Source: CAZEDU01 sp964511185
Lineage (GTDB): Bacteria; Myxococcota; Myxococcia; Myxococcales; Myxococcaceae
Assembly (NCBI GenBank): GCA_964511185.1
Contig: CAZEDU010000030.1
Span: 1 to 45,410, forward strand
Direction of reading: 5' to 3'
DNA length: 45,410 bases
Shown here: positions 25,641-34,233 of the stretch, one piece after another
Position numbering within the stretch: the stretch's first letter is position 1
Layout of the letters: each line of letters opens with the position of its first letter
The notes under the pieces: model-generated
Database searches by the model: none
What the model saw: the letters and a program-made list of their open reading frames with translations, nothing else
What the model was told of the DNA's origin: nothing
Position numbers and translations under genes: made by a program

Positions 25641-25742
25641 GCTCCAAAGGTTGTCTCCCCACCGCCAAAGCACCAGCCTTGGCGCGAGGCGCCGCGGCGC
25701 GCTCGCACGAGGGGCAAGAGAGCGCTAGAGGACCTAGGAGCA

Positions 25743-26501
25743 ATGGACTTCACCGACTGGCTCGAACGAAAGCGCGCCGAGGCGCGGGCGCTCCGGCAAC
25801 CCGAGGTCCGCGGCATCACGCCGTCGATCCGCGACTTCCACCAAGCGCTCTCGACCCAGAAGGGGCCGCTCGCCGTCATCGCCGAGCTGTCGCGCGCCTC
25901 GCTGGAGGAAGGCGCGCTCGCCCCCGCCTTGGCGCCGGCGGACTGGGTCGCGCCGCTCGAGCGGGCCTCGGTCTCGGCGCTGTCGGTGGGGGTCGACGGC
26001 GAGGCGATGCGGGGCGGCTGGGACGACCTGCGGCAAGTCGCGCGGTTGGCGACGGGCCCGGTGCTCGCGCACGACCTGGTCGTCTCGCGCGAGCAGGTCT
26101 ATTGGGCGCGGCTCGCCGGGGCGGACGCGGTGAAGCTCCACGCCGGCGCGGTGAGCGCGGGCGAGCTGCGCGCGCTCGTCGACATCGCCGCCAGCATGCA
26201 CCTGGCCGCGCCCGTCGAGGTGCGAAGCGAGGCGGAGCTCGCGCTGGCCCAGGCCGCCGGCGCGCGGATGTTCATCGTCCCGGCGTTCGGCCCCAGCGGG
26301 CTCGACCTGGCGCTCGCCGAGGCGCTCTTCCCCAAGCTCTCGCGCGCGTCGCTCGTCATCGTGCGTGGCCCCTTCACCGAGGACGCGCTCGCGTCGGTGC
26401 GCGGGAAGGCGGACGCCGTCTGGGTGGCGGGCCCCTGGCTCACCGCCGCCGACCCCGAGGCCTGGCTGACCGCATTCGTCAACCGCGCCGAAGCAGATTA
26501 A
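25743..26501 (+). CDS. TrpC-like (indole-3-glycerol-phosphate synthase fold) protein with altered active site
   Basis: This 252-residue protein follows the IGPS barrel along its whole length. The hallmark AEVKRASPSKG is AELSRASLEEG here: Glu48 and a Ser remain, but the catalytic Lys is Ser50. The RKDF loop that normally holds the general-acid Lys reads AHDL (His110). Glu159 is kept. The INNRDL Asn is lost (FIVPAFG), and the ESG pair near the end reads VRG. The phosphate-loop GxS is AGP. By this by-eye alignment two of seven catalytic residues remain, so it is unlikely to be a working TrpC. It may have another ligand or reaction. It heads a co-directional run into the mrp operon. Confidence 0.85.
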   Translation: MDFTDWLERKRAEARALRQPEVRGITPSIRDFHQALSTQKGPLAVIAELSRASLEEGALAPALAPADWVAPLERASVSALSVGVDGEAMRGGWDDLRQVARLATGPVLAHDLVVSREQVYWARLAGADAVKLHAGAVSAGELRALVDIAASMHLAAPVEVRSEAELALAQAAGARMFIVPAFGPSGLDLALAEALFPKLSRASLVIVRGPFTEDALASVRGKADAVWVAGPWLTAADPEAWLTAFVNRAEAD

Positions 26502-26513
26502 GGAAGACGCACC

Positions 26514-26780
26514 ATGGCTGAATGGACCCCCGAGCTCGCGCGCGCCGCCCTGCAGCTCATCGACCACCACTTGGACGGCGTCATCGCCCAGCAGCGCGCC
26601 AAGGTCCTCAGGCTCGCGCGCGAGGCGGTGCCCCACATCTCTGCCGAAGACGTGATGAACCCGCACGACTTCCCCGAGCTGAAGGCGCACCCGACGTTCG
26701 AGTACGAAGACGGGCTGCTCGCCGGGCTCATCGCCGCGCAGATCTCACTGCGCGCGGAGCTTCGTCGACGAGTCGATTGA
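26514..26780 (+). CDS. Small protein of unknown function
   Basis: This 88-residue protein starts 12 bases after the TrpC-like gene with AAGGAAG as ribosome binding site. It is acidic and mostly helical (ARAALQLIDHHLDGVIAQQR), with no signal peptide or known motif that I recognise. Position and spacing suggest co-translation with the TrpC-like gene and perhaps with SirB1. Coding is supported by codon bias and the ribosome site. Confidence 0.75.
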   Translation: MAEWTPELARAALQLIDHHLDGVIAQQRAKVLRLAREAVPHISAEDVMNPHDFPELKAHPTFEYEDGLLAGLIAAQISLRAELRRRVD

Positions 26781-26832
26781 GGCCGACGTTTCTCGAATCC
26801 TTCGAAAGCCCAAGCTGGTAGACACCGGCCCC

Positions 26833-27675
26833 GTGCCAATTCCGTTTCCGACCGAAGCGTCCCCCGCGCGTGAGTGGCTCGAGCAGGCGCTGACGAGCGA
26901 CCCGCAGCGCCTCGACCTGGCCGCGCTCGCCATCGCGGCGCTCGAGTACCCCTCGCTCGACCGAAACGGCCTTCTGGCGCGCCTCGACGCGCTCGCCTCG
27001 AGGGTCCGCGCCTTGGCCCCGGGGGACGCGCCGCTCGACCAGGCCCGCGCGCTGCGCCGCGTGCTCGCCGACGAGGAAGGCTTCGAGGGCGACCTGGACC
27101 AGTACCAGTCGCCCGAGAACAGCTTCTTGAACCGCGTGCTGGAGCGAAAGCGCGGGCTGCCCATCGCGCTCTCGGTGCTCTACCTGGAGGTCGCGCGCCG
27201 CGCGGGCCTGCCGTTCTACGGGGTCGCCTTCCCCGCGCACTTCCTCATCGGCTGCGGCGCCGGCGCCGACCGCGTGATGATGGACCCCTTTCACCAGGGG
27301 CGGCTGCTCTCCGAGTCGGCCTGCGTCGCGCTCCTGCGCGAGGTCGCCCCGCACCTGACGTACTCGGCGTCGCTGCTCGACCCCGCGCCGGTCGCCACCA
27401 TCGCCTTCCGCATGCTGTCGAACTTGAAGCGCGAGTACCTGGAGCGCGGCGACGGGCCGCGCGCGCTGGGCGTCATCGACCTGATGCTGGTGCTCTCGCC
27501 CGACCACCCCTCGGAGCTGCGCGCCCGCGCGGCGATTCTGTCCGCCTTGGGCGCCTACCGCGCGGCGCTGGCGGACGTGGAGCGCTGCCTGGCGCTCGCG
27601 CCGAAGGGCGCCGACCACGACGCGCTCACGCTCACCGCGCGCGCCTTGCGGCAGCGGGTGGAGTACCTGAACTGA
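26833..27675 (+). CDS. SirB1-family transglutaminase-like/TPR protein
   Basis: This 280-residue protein is a SirB1 family member. The core has NSFLNRVLERKRGLPIALSVLY, then LPFYGVAFPAHFL with the His of the transglutaminase-like fold, and DPFHQGRLL. A TPR-like C-terminal part (about 195-275) contains DGPRALGVIDLMLVLSPDHP. Many SirB1 proteins lack a full Cys-His-Asp triad, and here I do not see a clear catalytic Cys, so a scaffold or binding role is likely. The start is GTG at 26833. Its stop overlaps the NUDIX ATG by one base, which implies coupling. Confidence 0.9.
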   Translation: MPIPFPTEASPAREWLEQALTSDPQRLDLAALAIAALEYPSLDRNGLLARLDALASRVRALAPGDAPLDQARALRRVLADEEGFEGDLDQYQSPENSFLNRVLERKRGLPIALSVLYLEVARRAGLPFYGVAFPAHFLIGCGAGADRVMMDPFHQGRLLSESACVALLREVAPHLTYSASLLDPAPVATIAFRMLSNLKREYLERGDGPRALGVIDLMLVLSPDHPSELRARAAILSALGAYRAALADVERCLALAPKGADHDALTLTARALRQRVEYLN

Positions 27676-28229
27676 TGTCCAAGCCGTGGACGCTGGTGTC
27701 GCCCGGGGCGCCGGTCGACTACACCATCCTTCGCGTGCGCGAGATGAAGGTCCGGCACCCCAGCGACGGCTCGCTGCACGACCGCGTCCGCATCGAAGCA
27801 CCCGACTGGGTGCAGGTGCTCGCCTTCACGCCGGACGACGAGGTGGTCCTCGTTCGGCAGTTCCGCGCCGGCATCTGGTCCGAGACGCTCGAGGTGCCGG
27901 GCGGCATCGTCGACCCGCACGAAGGGCCGCGCGCCGCGGCCGAGCGCGAGCTGCTCGAGGAGACCGGCTACCGCCCCGAGCGGCTCGAGCCCATCGGCGC
28001 GTGCCACCCCAACCCCGCGATTCAGACGAACCAGAGCCACGCGTTCCTGGCCCAGGGCTGCGTGAAAGTCGCCGAGCCCAAGCTGGACGCGGGAGAGGAC
28101 CTCTGCGTCGAGCTGCACCCGCGGTCGGGCCTTCCTGCGCTGGTGCGCGCAGGGAAGATCACCCACGCGCTGGTGCTCGCGGCGCTCTTCTACGAGCACC
28201 TTCGCCAAGAAGCGGCGGGGACCGATTAG
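27675..28229 (+). CDS. NUDIX hydrolase, ADP-ribose pyrophosphatase type
   Basis: This 184-residue enzyme hydrolyses a nucleoside diphosphate linked to X, most like ADP-ribose pyrophosphatases. The NUDIX box is complete: GGIVDPHEGPRAAAERELLEETGY, i.e. G-x5-E-x7-RELLEETG; a Leu-Val-Arg-Gln-Phe-Arg motif (VLVRQFRAG) precedes it as in ADPRase. The ATG overlaps the SirB1 stop by one base. It ends 39 bp before mrpA. ADP-ribose versus other NDP-sugars cannot be decided from sequence by eye. Confidence 0.93.
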   Translation: MSKPWTLVSPGAPVDYTILRVREMKVRHPSDGSLHDRVRIEAPDWVQVLAFTPDDEVVLVRQFRAGIWSETLEVPGGIVDPHEGPRAAAERELLEETGYRPERLEPIGACHPNPAIQTNQSHAFLAQGCVKVAEPKLDAGEDLCVELHPRSGLPALVRAGKITHALVLAALFYEHLRQEAAGTD

Positions 28230-28234
28230 AGGCA

Positions 28235-28262
28235 TTGGCTTTCTGCTCGAGAACCGTATCCT
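28235..28262 (+). promoter_or_regulatory. Probable mrp promoter, leaderless geometry
   Basis: TTGGCT (28235-28240), a 16-bp spacer and TATCCT (28257-28262) match a sigma-70-type promoter. The -10 ends 6 bases before the mrpA ATG at 28269 and no Shine-Dalgarno sequence lies between, so transcription would begin at the ATG. Confidence 0.5.
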
Positions 28263-28268
28263 CGGGCA

Positions 28269-31148
28269 ATGCCGCTGCTCGCGCTCCTCCTGGCTCCCCT
28301 CATCGCCGCGGTCCTCGCGACATTGCTGCCGACGCAAGCGCGCACCCGCGCGGTCGCGCTCGCCGGCCTCTCCACGCTGGCGGGCCTCATCGGCGTCGCG
28401 CGGCTCTTCCCCCGCGTGCAACACGGGGAGCCGCTCGTCGAGCGCTTCTCTTGGGTCCCCGCGATCGGGCTCGAGCTCGTCTTGCGGCTGGATGGCCTCT
28501 CGTGGGCGTTCTGCGTGTTGGTGCTCGGCATCGGCGTGTTGGTCATGCTGTACGCCCGGTACTACCTGTCGCCGACCGACCCGGTGCCGCGCTTCTACGC
28601 CTTCCTGCTGGCGTTCATCGGCTCGATGCTCGGCGTCGTCCTCTCGGGCAACCTGCTCCAGCTCGCGTTCTTCTGGGAGCTGACGTCGATCTTCTCGTTC
28701 CTGCTGATCGGCTACTGGCACCAGCGAAAGGACGCCCAGCGCGGCGCGCGCATGGCGCTGACGATCACCGCGACCGGCGGCTTGGCCCTGCTCACCGGGC
28801 TCTTGGTGCTGGGGCACATCACCGGGACGTACGAGCTTCAGGCGATCCTCGAGCAGCGCGAGGCCATCCAAGCGCACCCGCTCTACCCGGCGGCGCTCTG
28901 CCTCATCCTCTTGGGCGCCTTCACCAAGAGCGCGCAGTTCCCGTTTCACTTCTGGCTGCCCAACGCGATGGCGGCGCCCACGCCGGTGTCCGCGTACCTG
29001 CACTCCGCGACGCTGGTGAAGCTCGGGGTGTTCCTCCTGGCGCGGCTGTGGCCGGTGCTCTCGGGCACCGAGCTGTGGTTCTGGCTGGTGAGCTCGGTGG
29101 GCCTCACCACCCTGCTCCTCGGCGCGTTCGTCGCGCTGTTCCAGCGGGACCTAAAGGGGCTGCTCGCCTACTCCACCATCTCGCACCTGGGCCTCATCGT
29201 CCTGCTCTTCGGGTTGAACAGCGCGCTCGCCGCCGTCGCCGCGGTGTTCCACGCGTTCAACCACGCCACGTTCAAGGCCTCGCTCTTCATGGCGGTGGGC
29301 ATCATCGACCACGAGACCGGGACGCGGGACATTCGCCGGCTCTCGGGCCTCTACCGCCTGATGCCGATCACCAGCACGCTCGCGCTGGTGGCCACGGCGG
29401 CGATGGCCGGCGTGCCGCTGCTCAACGGCTTTCTGTCGAAGGAGATGTTCTTCTCCGAGACCGTCTTCGTCGACACCATCCCGCTCGTCGAATGGCTCCT
29501 ACCGGTGACGGCGACCTTGGGCGGAATCGGCAGCGTCGCCTACTCGCTGCGCTTCGCGGTGGAGGTGTTCTTCGGTCCCGCGAGCGCCCGCAAGACGCCG
29601 CGCGAGCCGGAAGAGCCCCCCAGCTGGATGCGCGTCCCCGTCGAGGTCCTGGTCCTCCTGTGCTTGATCGTCGGCATCGCGCCCGCGAGCTCCGTGGGGC
29701 CGCTGCTCGCGACCGCGTCGCTGCCGGTGGTCGGAGGGCAGCTGCCGGAGTACGACCTGAAGGTGTGGCACGGCTTCACGCCGGCGCTCCTGATGAGCGC
29801 GCTCGCGCTCGTGGGCGGCGCCCTGGTGTACCTCGCGGTGCGCCGGCTCGAGCGCCGCCACGACCCGCGGCGGATGCTCCGCTTCAGCGGGGCGAAGCTG
29901 TTCTTCGACGCCACCGCGGCGCTGACCGCGGCGAGCCGCTGGCTGCAGGCGCGGCTGCTCGTCGCGGGGCTGCAGCGGCAGCTCCTGGTGCTCGTCGTGG
30001 TGGCGCTGCTCGTGGGCAGCTGGGCCCTGGCCTCTGGGCTGGGCGAGAGGAATCGGCCGCTCGTGCCGCTGTCGCCCGTGTTCATCGGCCTCTGGCTCGT
30101 CGGCGGCGTCGCCGCGGTGACGGCGGCCTGGCAGGCGAAGTTCCACCGGCTCGCGGCGCTGATGCTCTCCGGCGTGGCCGGCGCGCTCTGCGCCGTGACG
30201 TTCATCTGGTTCTCCGCCCCCGACCTGGCGCTCACCCAGCTCACCGTCGAGGTCGTCACCACCCTGCTCGTCCTCCTTGGGCTGCGCTGGCTCCCGCCGC
30301 GAGAGCCGGACCGGGGCGTCTACAACGACAGCACGCGCCGAAAGGCCTGGGCCCGCCGCGCCCGCGACTTCGCCATCGCCCTGGGCGCCGGCGGCGGGAT
30401 GGCCTGGCTGTCCTTCGCGGTGATGACGCGCGACTTCCCCGAGCGGACCTCCTACTTCCTCGAGAAGGCCCTGAGCGAAGGCGGCGGCCGCAACGTGGTC
30501 AACGTGATGCTGGTGGACTTCCGCGGCTTCGACACGTTCGGCGAAGGCATCGTGCTCGGCCTGGTCGCGCTCACGGTCTACGCTTTGTTGCGCCGCTTCC
30601 GCCCCGCCCCCGAGATGCTGGCGCTCCCGCCCCAGCAGCAGCTTCCCAGAGATCTACAGACCGACCTGGTCAACCCCCGGCAGGCGCGCGACCCGGCGAT
30701 CGGCTACCTCATGGTGCCGGCGGTGCTCGTCCGCTTGATGCTCCCCATCTCCGGCGTGGTCGCCATCTTCTTCTTCCTGCGAGGCCACAACGCGCCCGGC
30801 GGCGGCTTCGTCGCCGGCCTCATCATGTCGCTGGGGCTTCTGCTCCAGTACCTGGTGTCGGGCACCGAGTGGGTCGAAGAGCACGTGCGGCTGCGCCCCC
30901 GCGGGCTCATCGCTGTGGGCATCCTCTTCGCGGTGGGGACCGCGAGCGCGCCCTTCCTCGTCGACTACCCCTTGCTGACCTCGCACACCTTCCACCTGCA
31001 CGTGCCGCTGATCGGCGAGCTGCACATCGGCAGCGCGATGTTCTTCGACTTGGGGGTGTTCTGCCTGGTGCTCGGGTCCACCCTGCTCATCCTGGTCGCG
31101 CTCGCCCACCAGTCGATCCGCGCGCACCGCGCCTTGGGAGACCGGTGA
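28269..31148 (+). CDS. mrpA: Mrp Na+/H+ antiporter subunit A fused to B
   Basis: This is the large, NuoL-like membrane subunit of the multisubunit Mrp cation/proton antiporter. Of 959 residues, about 1-790 is MrpA and about 810-959 an MrpB-like (MnhB) domain, recognised by GHNAPGGGFVAG. The proton-path Glu137 is in FFWELTSIFSFLL. The Lys-containing helices are AFTKSAQFPFHFWLP and HAFNHATFKASLFM. MrpA/MrpB fusion is known in the mrpA'CDEFG (group 2) operons. About 20 hydrophobic helices can be seen. The operon uses the proton gradient to expel Na+ and protects against alkali. The stop overlaps the mrpC ATG. Confidence 0.97.
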   Translation: MPLLALLLAPLIAAVLATLLPTQARTRAVALAGLSTLAGLIGVARLFPRVQHGEPLVERFSWVPAIGLELVLRLDGLSWAFCVLVLGIGVLVMLYARYYLSPTDPVPRFYAFLLAFIGSMLGVVLSGNLLQLAFFWELTSIFSFLLIGYWHQRKDAQRGARMALTITATGGLALLTGLLVLGHITGTYELQAILEQREAIQAHPLYPAALCLILLGAFTKSAQFPFHFWLPNAMAAPTPVSAYLHSATLVKLGVFLLARLWPVLSGTELWFWLVSSVGLTTLLLGAFVALFQRDLKGLLAYSTISHLGLIVLLFGLNSALAAVAAVFHAFNHATFKASLFMAVGIIDHETGTRDIRRLSGLYRLMPITSTLALVATAAMAGVPLLNGFLSKEMFFSETVFVDTIPLVEWLLPVTATLGGIGSVAYSLRFAVEVFFGPASARKTPREPEEPPSWMRVPVEVLVLLCLIVGIAPASSVGPLLATASLPVVGGQLPEYDLKVWHGFTPALLMSALALVGGALVYLAVRRLERRHDPRRMLRFSGAKLFFDATAALTAASRWLQARLLVAGLQRQLLVLVVVALLVGSWALASGLGERNRPLVPLSPVFIGLWLVGGVAAVTAAWQAKFHRLAALMLSGVAGALCAVTFIWFSAPDLALTQLTVEVVTTLLVLLGLRWLPPREPDRGVYNDSTRRKAWARRARDFAIALGAGGGMAWLSFAVMTRDFPERTSYFLEKALSEGGGRNVVNVMLVDFRGFDTFGEGIVLGLVALTVYALLRRFRPAPEMLALPPQQQLPRDLQTDLVNPRQARDPAIGYLMVPAVLVRLMLPISGVVAIFFFLRGHNAPGGGFVAGLIMSLGLLLQYLVSGTEWVEEHVRLRPRGLIAVGILFAVGTASAPFLVDYPLLTSHTFHLHVPLIGELHIGSAMFFDLGVFCLVLGSTLLILVALAHQSIRAHRALGDR

Positions 31149-31486
31149 TGGAAGTCGTGCTCTCCTTGGCGATCGGCGTCTTGACCGGCTCGGGGGTCTG
31201 GCTCCTGCTGCGGCCGCGAACGTTCCAGCTCGTGCTCGGGCTGTCGCTGCTTTCCTACGCCGTGAACCTGTTCATCTTCAGCATCGGTGGGCTGGCCATC
31301 GACAAGGAGCCCATCCTCATCGACGGCGTCCCGCCCAACCTGGTCAACTACACCGACCCGGTGCCGCAGGCGCTGGTGCTCACCGCCATCGTGATCGGCT
31401 TCGCGATGACGGCGCTCCTGATGGTGGTCATCCTCGCCTCGCGCGGGGCGACCGGCACGGACCACGTCGACGGAGTCGAGCGATGA
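31148..31486 (+). CDS. mrpC: Mrp Na+/H+ antiporter subunit C
   Basis: MrpC is the NuoK-like subunit. The 112-residue protein has three helices: LSLAIGVLTGSGVWLLL, then LSLLSYAVNLFIFSIG and ALVLTAIVIGFAMTALL. The signature YTDPVPQALVLTAIVIGFA precedes the last helix. Its ATG overlaps the mrpA stop by one base, and its stop overlaps the mrpD ATG (ATGA). Confidence 0.95.
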   Translation: MEVVLSLAIGVLTGSGVWLLLRPRTFQLVLGLSLLSYAVNLFIFSIGGLAIDKEPILIDGVPPNLVNYTDPVPQALVLTAIVIGFAMTALLMVVILASRGATGTDHVDGVER

Positions 31487-33108
31487 TCGCGCTGATGCGA
31501 AGCGCGATGCCGCACCTGGTGGTGGTCCCCATCCTCTTGCCGATGGTCGCCGCCGCCGGGATGCTCCTGCTGGGCGAGGGCCGGCGGACGCTCAAGGTGG
31601 CGATCGGCATGGCCTCGGGCCTGCTGGGGCTCACCCTCTCGTGCGCGCTGTTGGTCTGGGCGCACACCCAGGGCACCGTCGCGTACCTGCCGGGCAACTG
31701 GAACCCGCCGTTCGGAATCGCGCTGGCGATGGATCGGCTCTCGGCGGTGATGCTGGTGCTGACGTGGGGCTTGGGGACCGCGGCGCTCCTGTTCGCCTCG
31801 GCGCGCTGGCACCGGGCGGGCGTGCACTTTCACCCCATCCTGCAGCTGCAGCTGATGGGCTTGTCGGGCGCCTTCCTCACCGCGGACGTGTTCAACCTCT
31901 TCGTCTTCTTCGAGATCCTCCTCGCCGCCTCGTATGGCCTGCTGCTGCACGGGTCGGGCACGCCTCGCATCCGCGCCGGGGTCCGCTACGTGGCGATGAA
32001 CCTCGCGGCGTCGGCGCTCTTCCTCATCGGGGCGGCCATCATCTACGGCGTCACCGGCACGCTGAACATGGCCGAGCTCTCCGCGCGGCTGGCCCAGCCG
32101 ACCGTGGTGAACCGCCACCTCATCGACACGGGCGCGGCCATCCTCGCGCTCGCCTTCCTGCTCAAGGCGGGCGCCTGGCCGCTCAACTTCTGGCTCTCGC
32201 CCGCGTACGCGTCCGCCACCCCGCCGGTCGCCGCAATGTTCGCGGTCCTCACCAAGGTCGGGGTGTACGCGCTGATTCGGCTCTGGACGCTGATGTTCGC
32301 CGACGGGCCGCTCGCCGGCTTCGGCGCGGACGTGGTGCTCGGGTTCGGCGTGGTGACCGCCTTGCTCGCGGCGCTCGGCATGCTCGCGTCCCACTCGGCG
32401 GCGGCGCAGGCGCCCTGGGCGGTCATCGTCTCCGCGGGCACGCTGCTCGCCGCGCTCGGCATGGGCGACGAGCAGGTGCTCGGGAACGCCCTGTTCTACC
32501 TGGTCCCGTCCACCCTCGCCTCGAGCGTGCTGTTCCTGCTCGTGGACGTCGTGCAGCGCTGGCGGGCGGGCGCGACGTTGGTCGACGAGGCCCCGTTCCT
32601 CAACGAGGCGCTCGAGAGCGAGGACATCAACCTCGACGACGAAGGCGAGCCGCTCGTCGCGCTGCCCTTCCCGGGCTCGACGGCGCTGCTCGCCCTCTCC
32701 TTCGTCGTCTGCACGCTGCTCCTCGCCGGCCTCCCGCCGCTGCCCACCTTCCTCGGTAAGCTCGGCATGCTCGAGGCGGTGCTCGGCGCGCAGGCGGAGG
32801 CGGGGCCGGACCTGCGCAGCTGGCTGTTCGCCGCTTCGCTGCTCACCTCGGGGCTCTTGGTCCTCGTCGCGCTGATGCGCACGGCGATTCGGGTCTTCTG
32901 GGCGGAGACAGGGCGCGAGCGGCCCCGCCTGCGCGCCTCGGAGGGCTTGCCCATCGTCGGCCTGTTGGGCCTCACGGGGCTCCTGGTGGTCGCCGCCGGC
33001 CCGGCCATGTCGCTCGCGCACCAGGCGGCCCACGCGCTGTACGACCGCAGCGCGTACATCGAGGCGGTGCTTCAGGCGCCCGTGCGCGCGCATCGGGGGG
33101 CGCCGTGA
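31483..33108 (+). CDS. mrpD: Mrp Na+/H+ antiporter subunit D
   Basis: MrpD is a second NuoL/M/N-like proton-translocating subunit, here 541 residues with about 14 helices. FNLFVFFEILLAASY contains the conserved Glu; LLKAGAWPLNFWLSPAYASATPP carries the conserved Lys and broken helix. A charged loop of about 40 residues (around 360-400: ...EDINLDDEGEP...) sits before the last helices, somewhat longer than in many MrpD proteins. Overlaps of 4 bases at each end tie it to mrpC and mrpE. Confidence 0.96.
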   Translation: MIALMRSAMPHLVVVPILLPMVAAAGMLLLGEGRRTLKVAIGMASGLLGLTLSCALLVWAHTQGTVAYLPGNWNPPFGIALAMDRLSAVMLVLTWGLGTAALLFASARWHRAGVHFHPILQLQLMGLSGAFLTADVFNLFVFFEILLAASYGLLLHGSGTPRIRAGVRYVAMNLAASALFLIGAAIIYGVTGTLNMAELSARLAQPTVVNRHLIDTGAAILALAFLLKAGAWPLNFWLSPAYASATPPVAAMFAVLTKVGVYALIRLWTLMFADGPLAGFGADVVLGFGVVTALLAALGMLASHSAAAQAPWAVIVSAGTLLAALGMGDEQVLGNALFYLVPSTLASSVLFLLVDVVQRWRAGATLVDEAPFLNEALESEDINLDDEGEPLVALPFPGSTALLALSFVVCTLLLAGLPPLPTFLGKLGMLEAVLGAQAEAGPDLRSWLFAASLLTSGLLVLVALMRTAIRVFWAETGRERPRLRASEGLPIVGLLGLTGLLVVAAGPAMSLAHQAAHALYDRSAYIEAVLQAPVRAHRGAP

Positions 33109-33593
33109 AGCGGCTGTTCCCCGCGCCGGTGCTCTCGATGCACCTCTTCGCGGTGTGGATCCTGCTCATGCAGGAGGTGAGCTTCGGCACGCTGCTGCTC
33201 GGCCTCGGGCTGGCGATCGCGTGGCCCGCAATCACCGCCGGCCTCCGGCCAGCGAAGGTGCACGTCCGCCAGCCGCTGGTGATGTTCAAGCTGCTCGTCT
33301 ACGTCATCATCCTCATGCTGCGCTCGAACGCGGAGGTCGCCTGGGCCATCCTGGCGCAGCGCTCCAGCGCGATCTCCTCGGGGTTCGTCGCCGTCCCGCT
33401 CGAGCTGAAGGACCCGCACGGCTTGGCCGTGCTCGCGATGATCGTCACCTTCACGCCCGGCACCGCATGGGTGCAGCTGTCCGCCGACCGAAAAGCGCTG
33501 CTGCTGCACGTCCTCGCCGTCCAGGACGAGGCGGCGCTCGTTCGGTTCGTCAAGGAGAAGTTCGAACGTCCTCTCATGGAGATCTTCCAATGA
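33105..33593 (+). CDS. mrpE: Mrp Na+/H+ antiporter subunit E
   Basis: The 162-residue MrpE has two or three N-terminal helices (about 8-60) and a soluble C-terminal domain with the MNHE motif MIVTFTPGTAWVQLSADRKAL. MrpE is required for stability of the assembled antiporter. It starts with GTG at 33105, overlapping the mrpD TGA, and its stop overlaps the mrpF ATG. Confidence 0.94.
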   Translation: MKRLFPAPVLSMHLFAVWILLMQEVSFGTLLLGLGLAIAWPAITAGLRPAKVHVRQPLVMFKLLVYVIILMLRSNAEVAWAILAQRSSAISSGFVAVPLELKDPHGLAVLAMIVTFTPGTAWVQLSADRKALLLHVLAVQDEAALVRFVKEKFERPLMEIFQ

Positions 33594-33868
33594 GCCCATT
33601 GCTCTCGTGGTCCCTGCTGTTCGCCTTGGGTTGCCTGACGCTCGCGATGCTGCTCGCGCTGGTGCGAATGCTGATCGGCCCGCGCGCGCAGGATCGGGTC
33701 CTGGCGTTCGACTGCCTCTACGTCAACGTCATGCTCGTCATCATGGCACTCGGGCTCGCCTACCGGAGCAGCTCGTACTTCGAAGCGGCGTTGTTGATCG
33801 CGCTCTTCGGGTTCGTCGGCTCGACGGCGATCTCGAAGTTCCTCCTGCGCGGGGAGGTGTTCGAGTGA
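33590..33868 (+). CDS. mrpF: Mrp Na+/H+ antiporter subunit F
   Basis: This 92-residue protein has three helices, with the MrpF motif GPRAQDRVLAFDCLYVN between the first and second. The Asp in this motif is conserved in MrpF. ATG at 33590 overlaps the mrpE stop (ATGA), and its stop overlaps the mrpG GTG. Confidence 0.93.
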   Translation: MSPLLSWSLLFALGCLTLAMLLALVRMLIGPRAQDRVLAFDCLYVNVMLVIMALGLAYRSSSYFEAALLIALFGFVGSTAISKFLLRGEVFE

Positions 33869-34212
33869 CGCCGACGCCTCCGCTCTGGCTTGATCTGATC
33901 ACCGCCTTCCTGGTCGTGCTCGGGGGCTTCGCCGCGCTGGTCGGCACGATCGGCCTGCTGCGGCTCAAGAGCTTCTTTCAACGGATCCACGCCCCGACCA
34001 TGGGCGCGACGCTCGGGACCTGGTGCTTCGCGCTGGCGACGGTGGCACAGGTCACCTTCGTGCGCGGCCAGCTCTTCGTGCACGCCCTGCTGATTCCCCT
34101 GTTCATCGCGTTGACCGCGCCGATCACGACCATCTTCCTCACCCGCGCGGTCATGTTCCGGGAGAACCGCCCGGGCGTGGAGGGGCTGCCCGACCGCCCT
34201 GCCTCAGAGTGA
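33865..34212 (+). CDS. mrpG: Mrp Na+/H+ antiporter subunit G
   Basis: This 115-residue protein has three helices and the MrpG signature GLLRLKSFFQRIHAPTMGATLG. It starts with GTG at 33865, overlapping the mrpF stop, and closes the operon. A short hairpin lies before the convergent LOG-family gene. Confidence 0.93.
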   Translation: MTPTPPLWLDLITAFLVVLGGFAALVGTIGLLRLKSFFQRIHAPTMGATLGTWCFALATVAQVTFVRGQLFVHALLIPLFIALTAPITTIFLTRAVMFRENRPGVEGLPDRPASE

Positions 34213-34218
34213 AACAGG

Positions 34219-34233
34219 GAGCCCCGTCGGCTC
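34219..34233. terminator. Weak hairpin between convergent mrpG and LOG-family gene
   Basis: GAGCC (34219-34223) and GGCTC (34229-34233) form a 5-bp stem with a 5-base loop in the 19-bp gap. It has no T-run and its right arm overlaps the neighbouring stop codon, so termination here is uncertain. Confidence 0.3.

Noticed and set aside
25743..26501. TrpC as part of a tryptophan operon with the kynureninase-like gene
   Set aside because: The catalytic residues are missing and the genes are 12 kb apart on different strands.
27686..31486. A 1266-codon open frame through NUDIX and mrpA
   Set aside because: It is a shadow in another frame. Only its last 112 residues are real, and they are mrpC.
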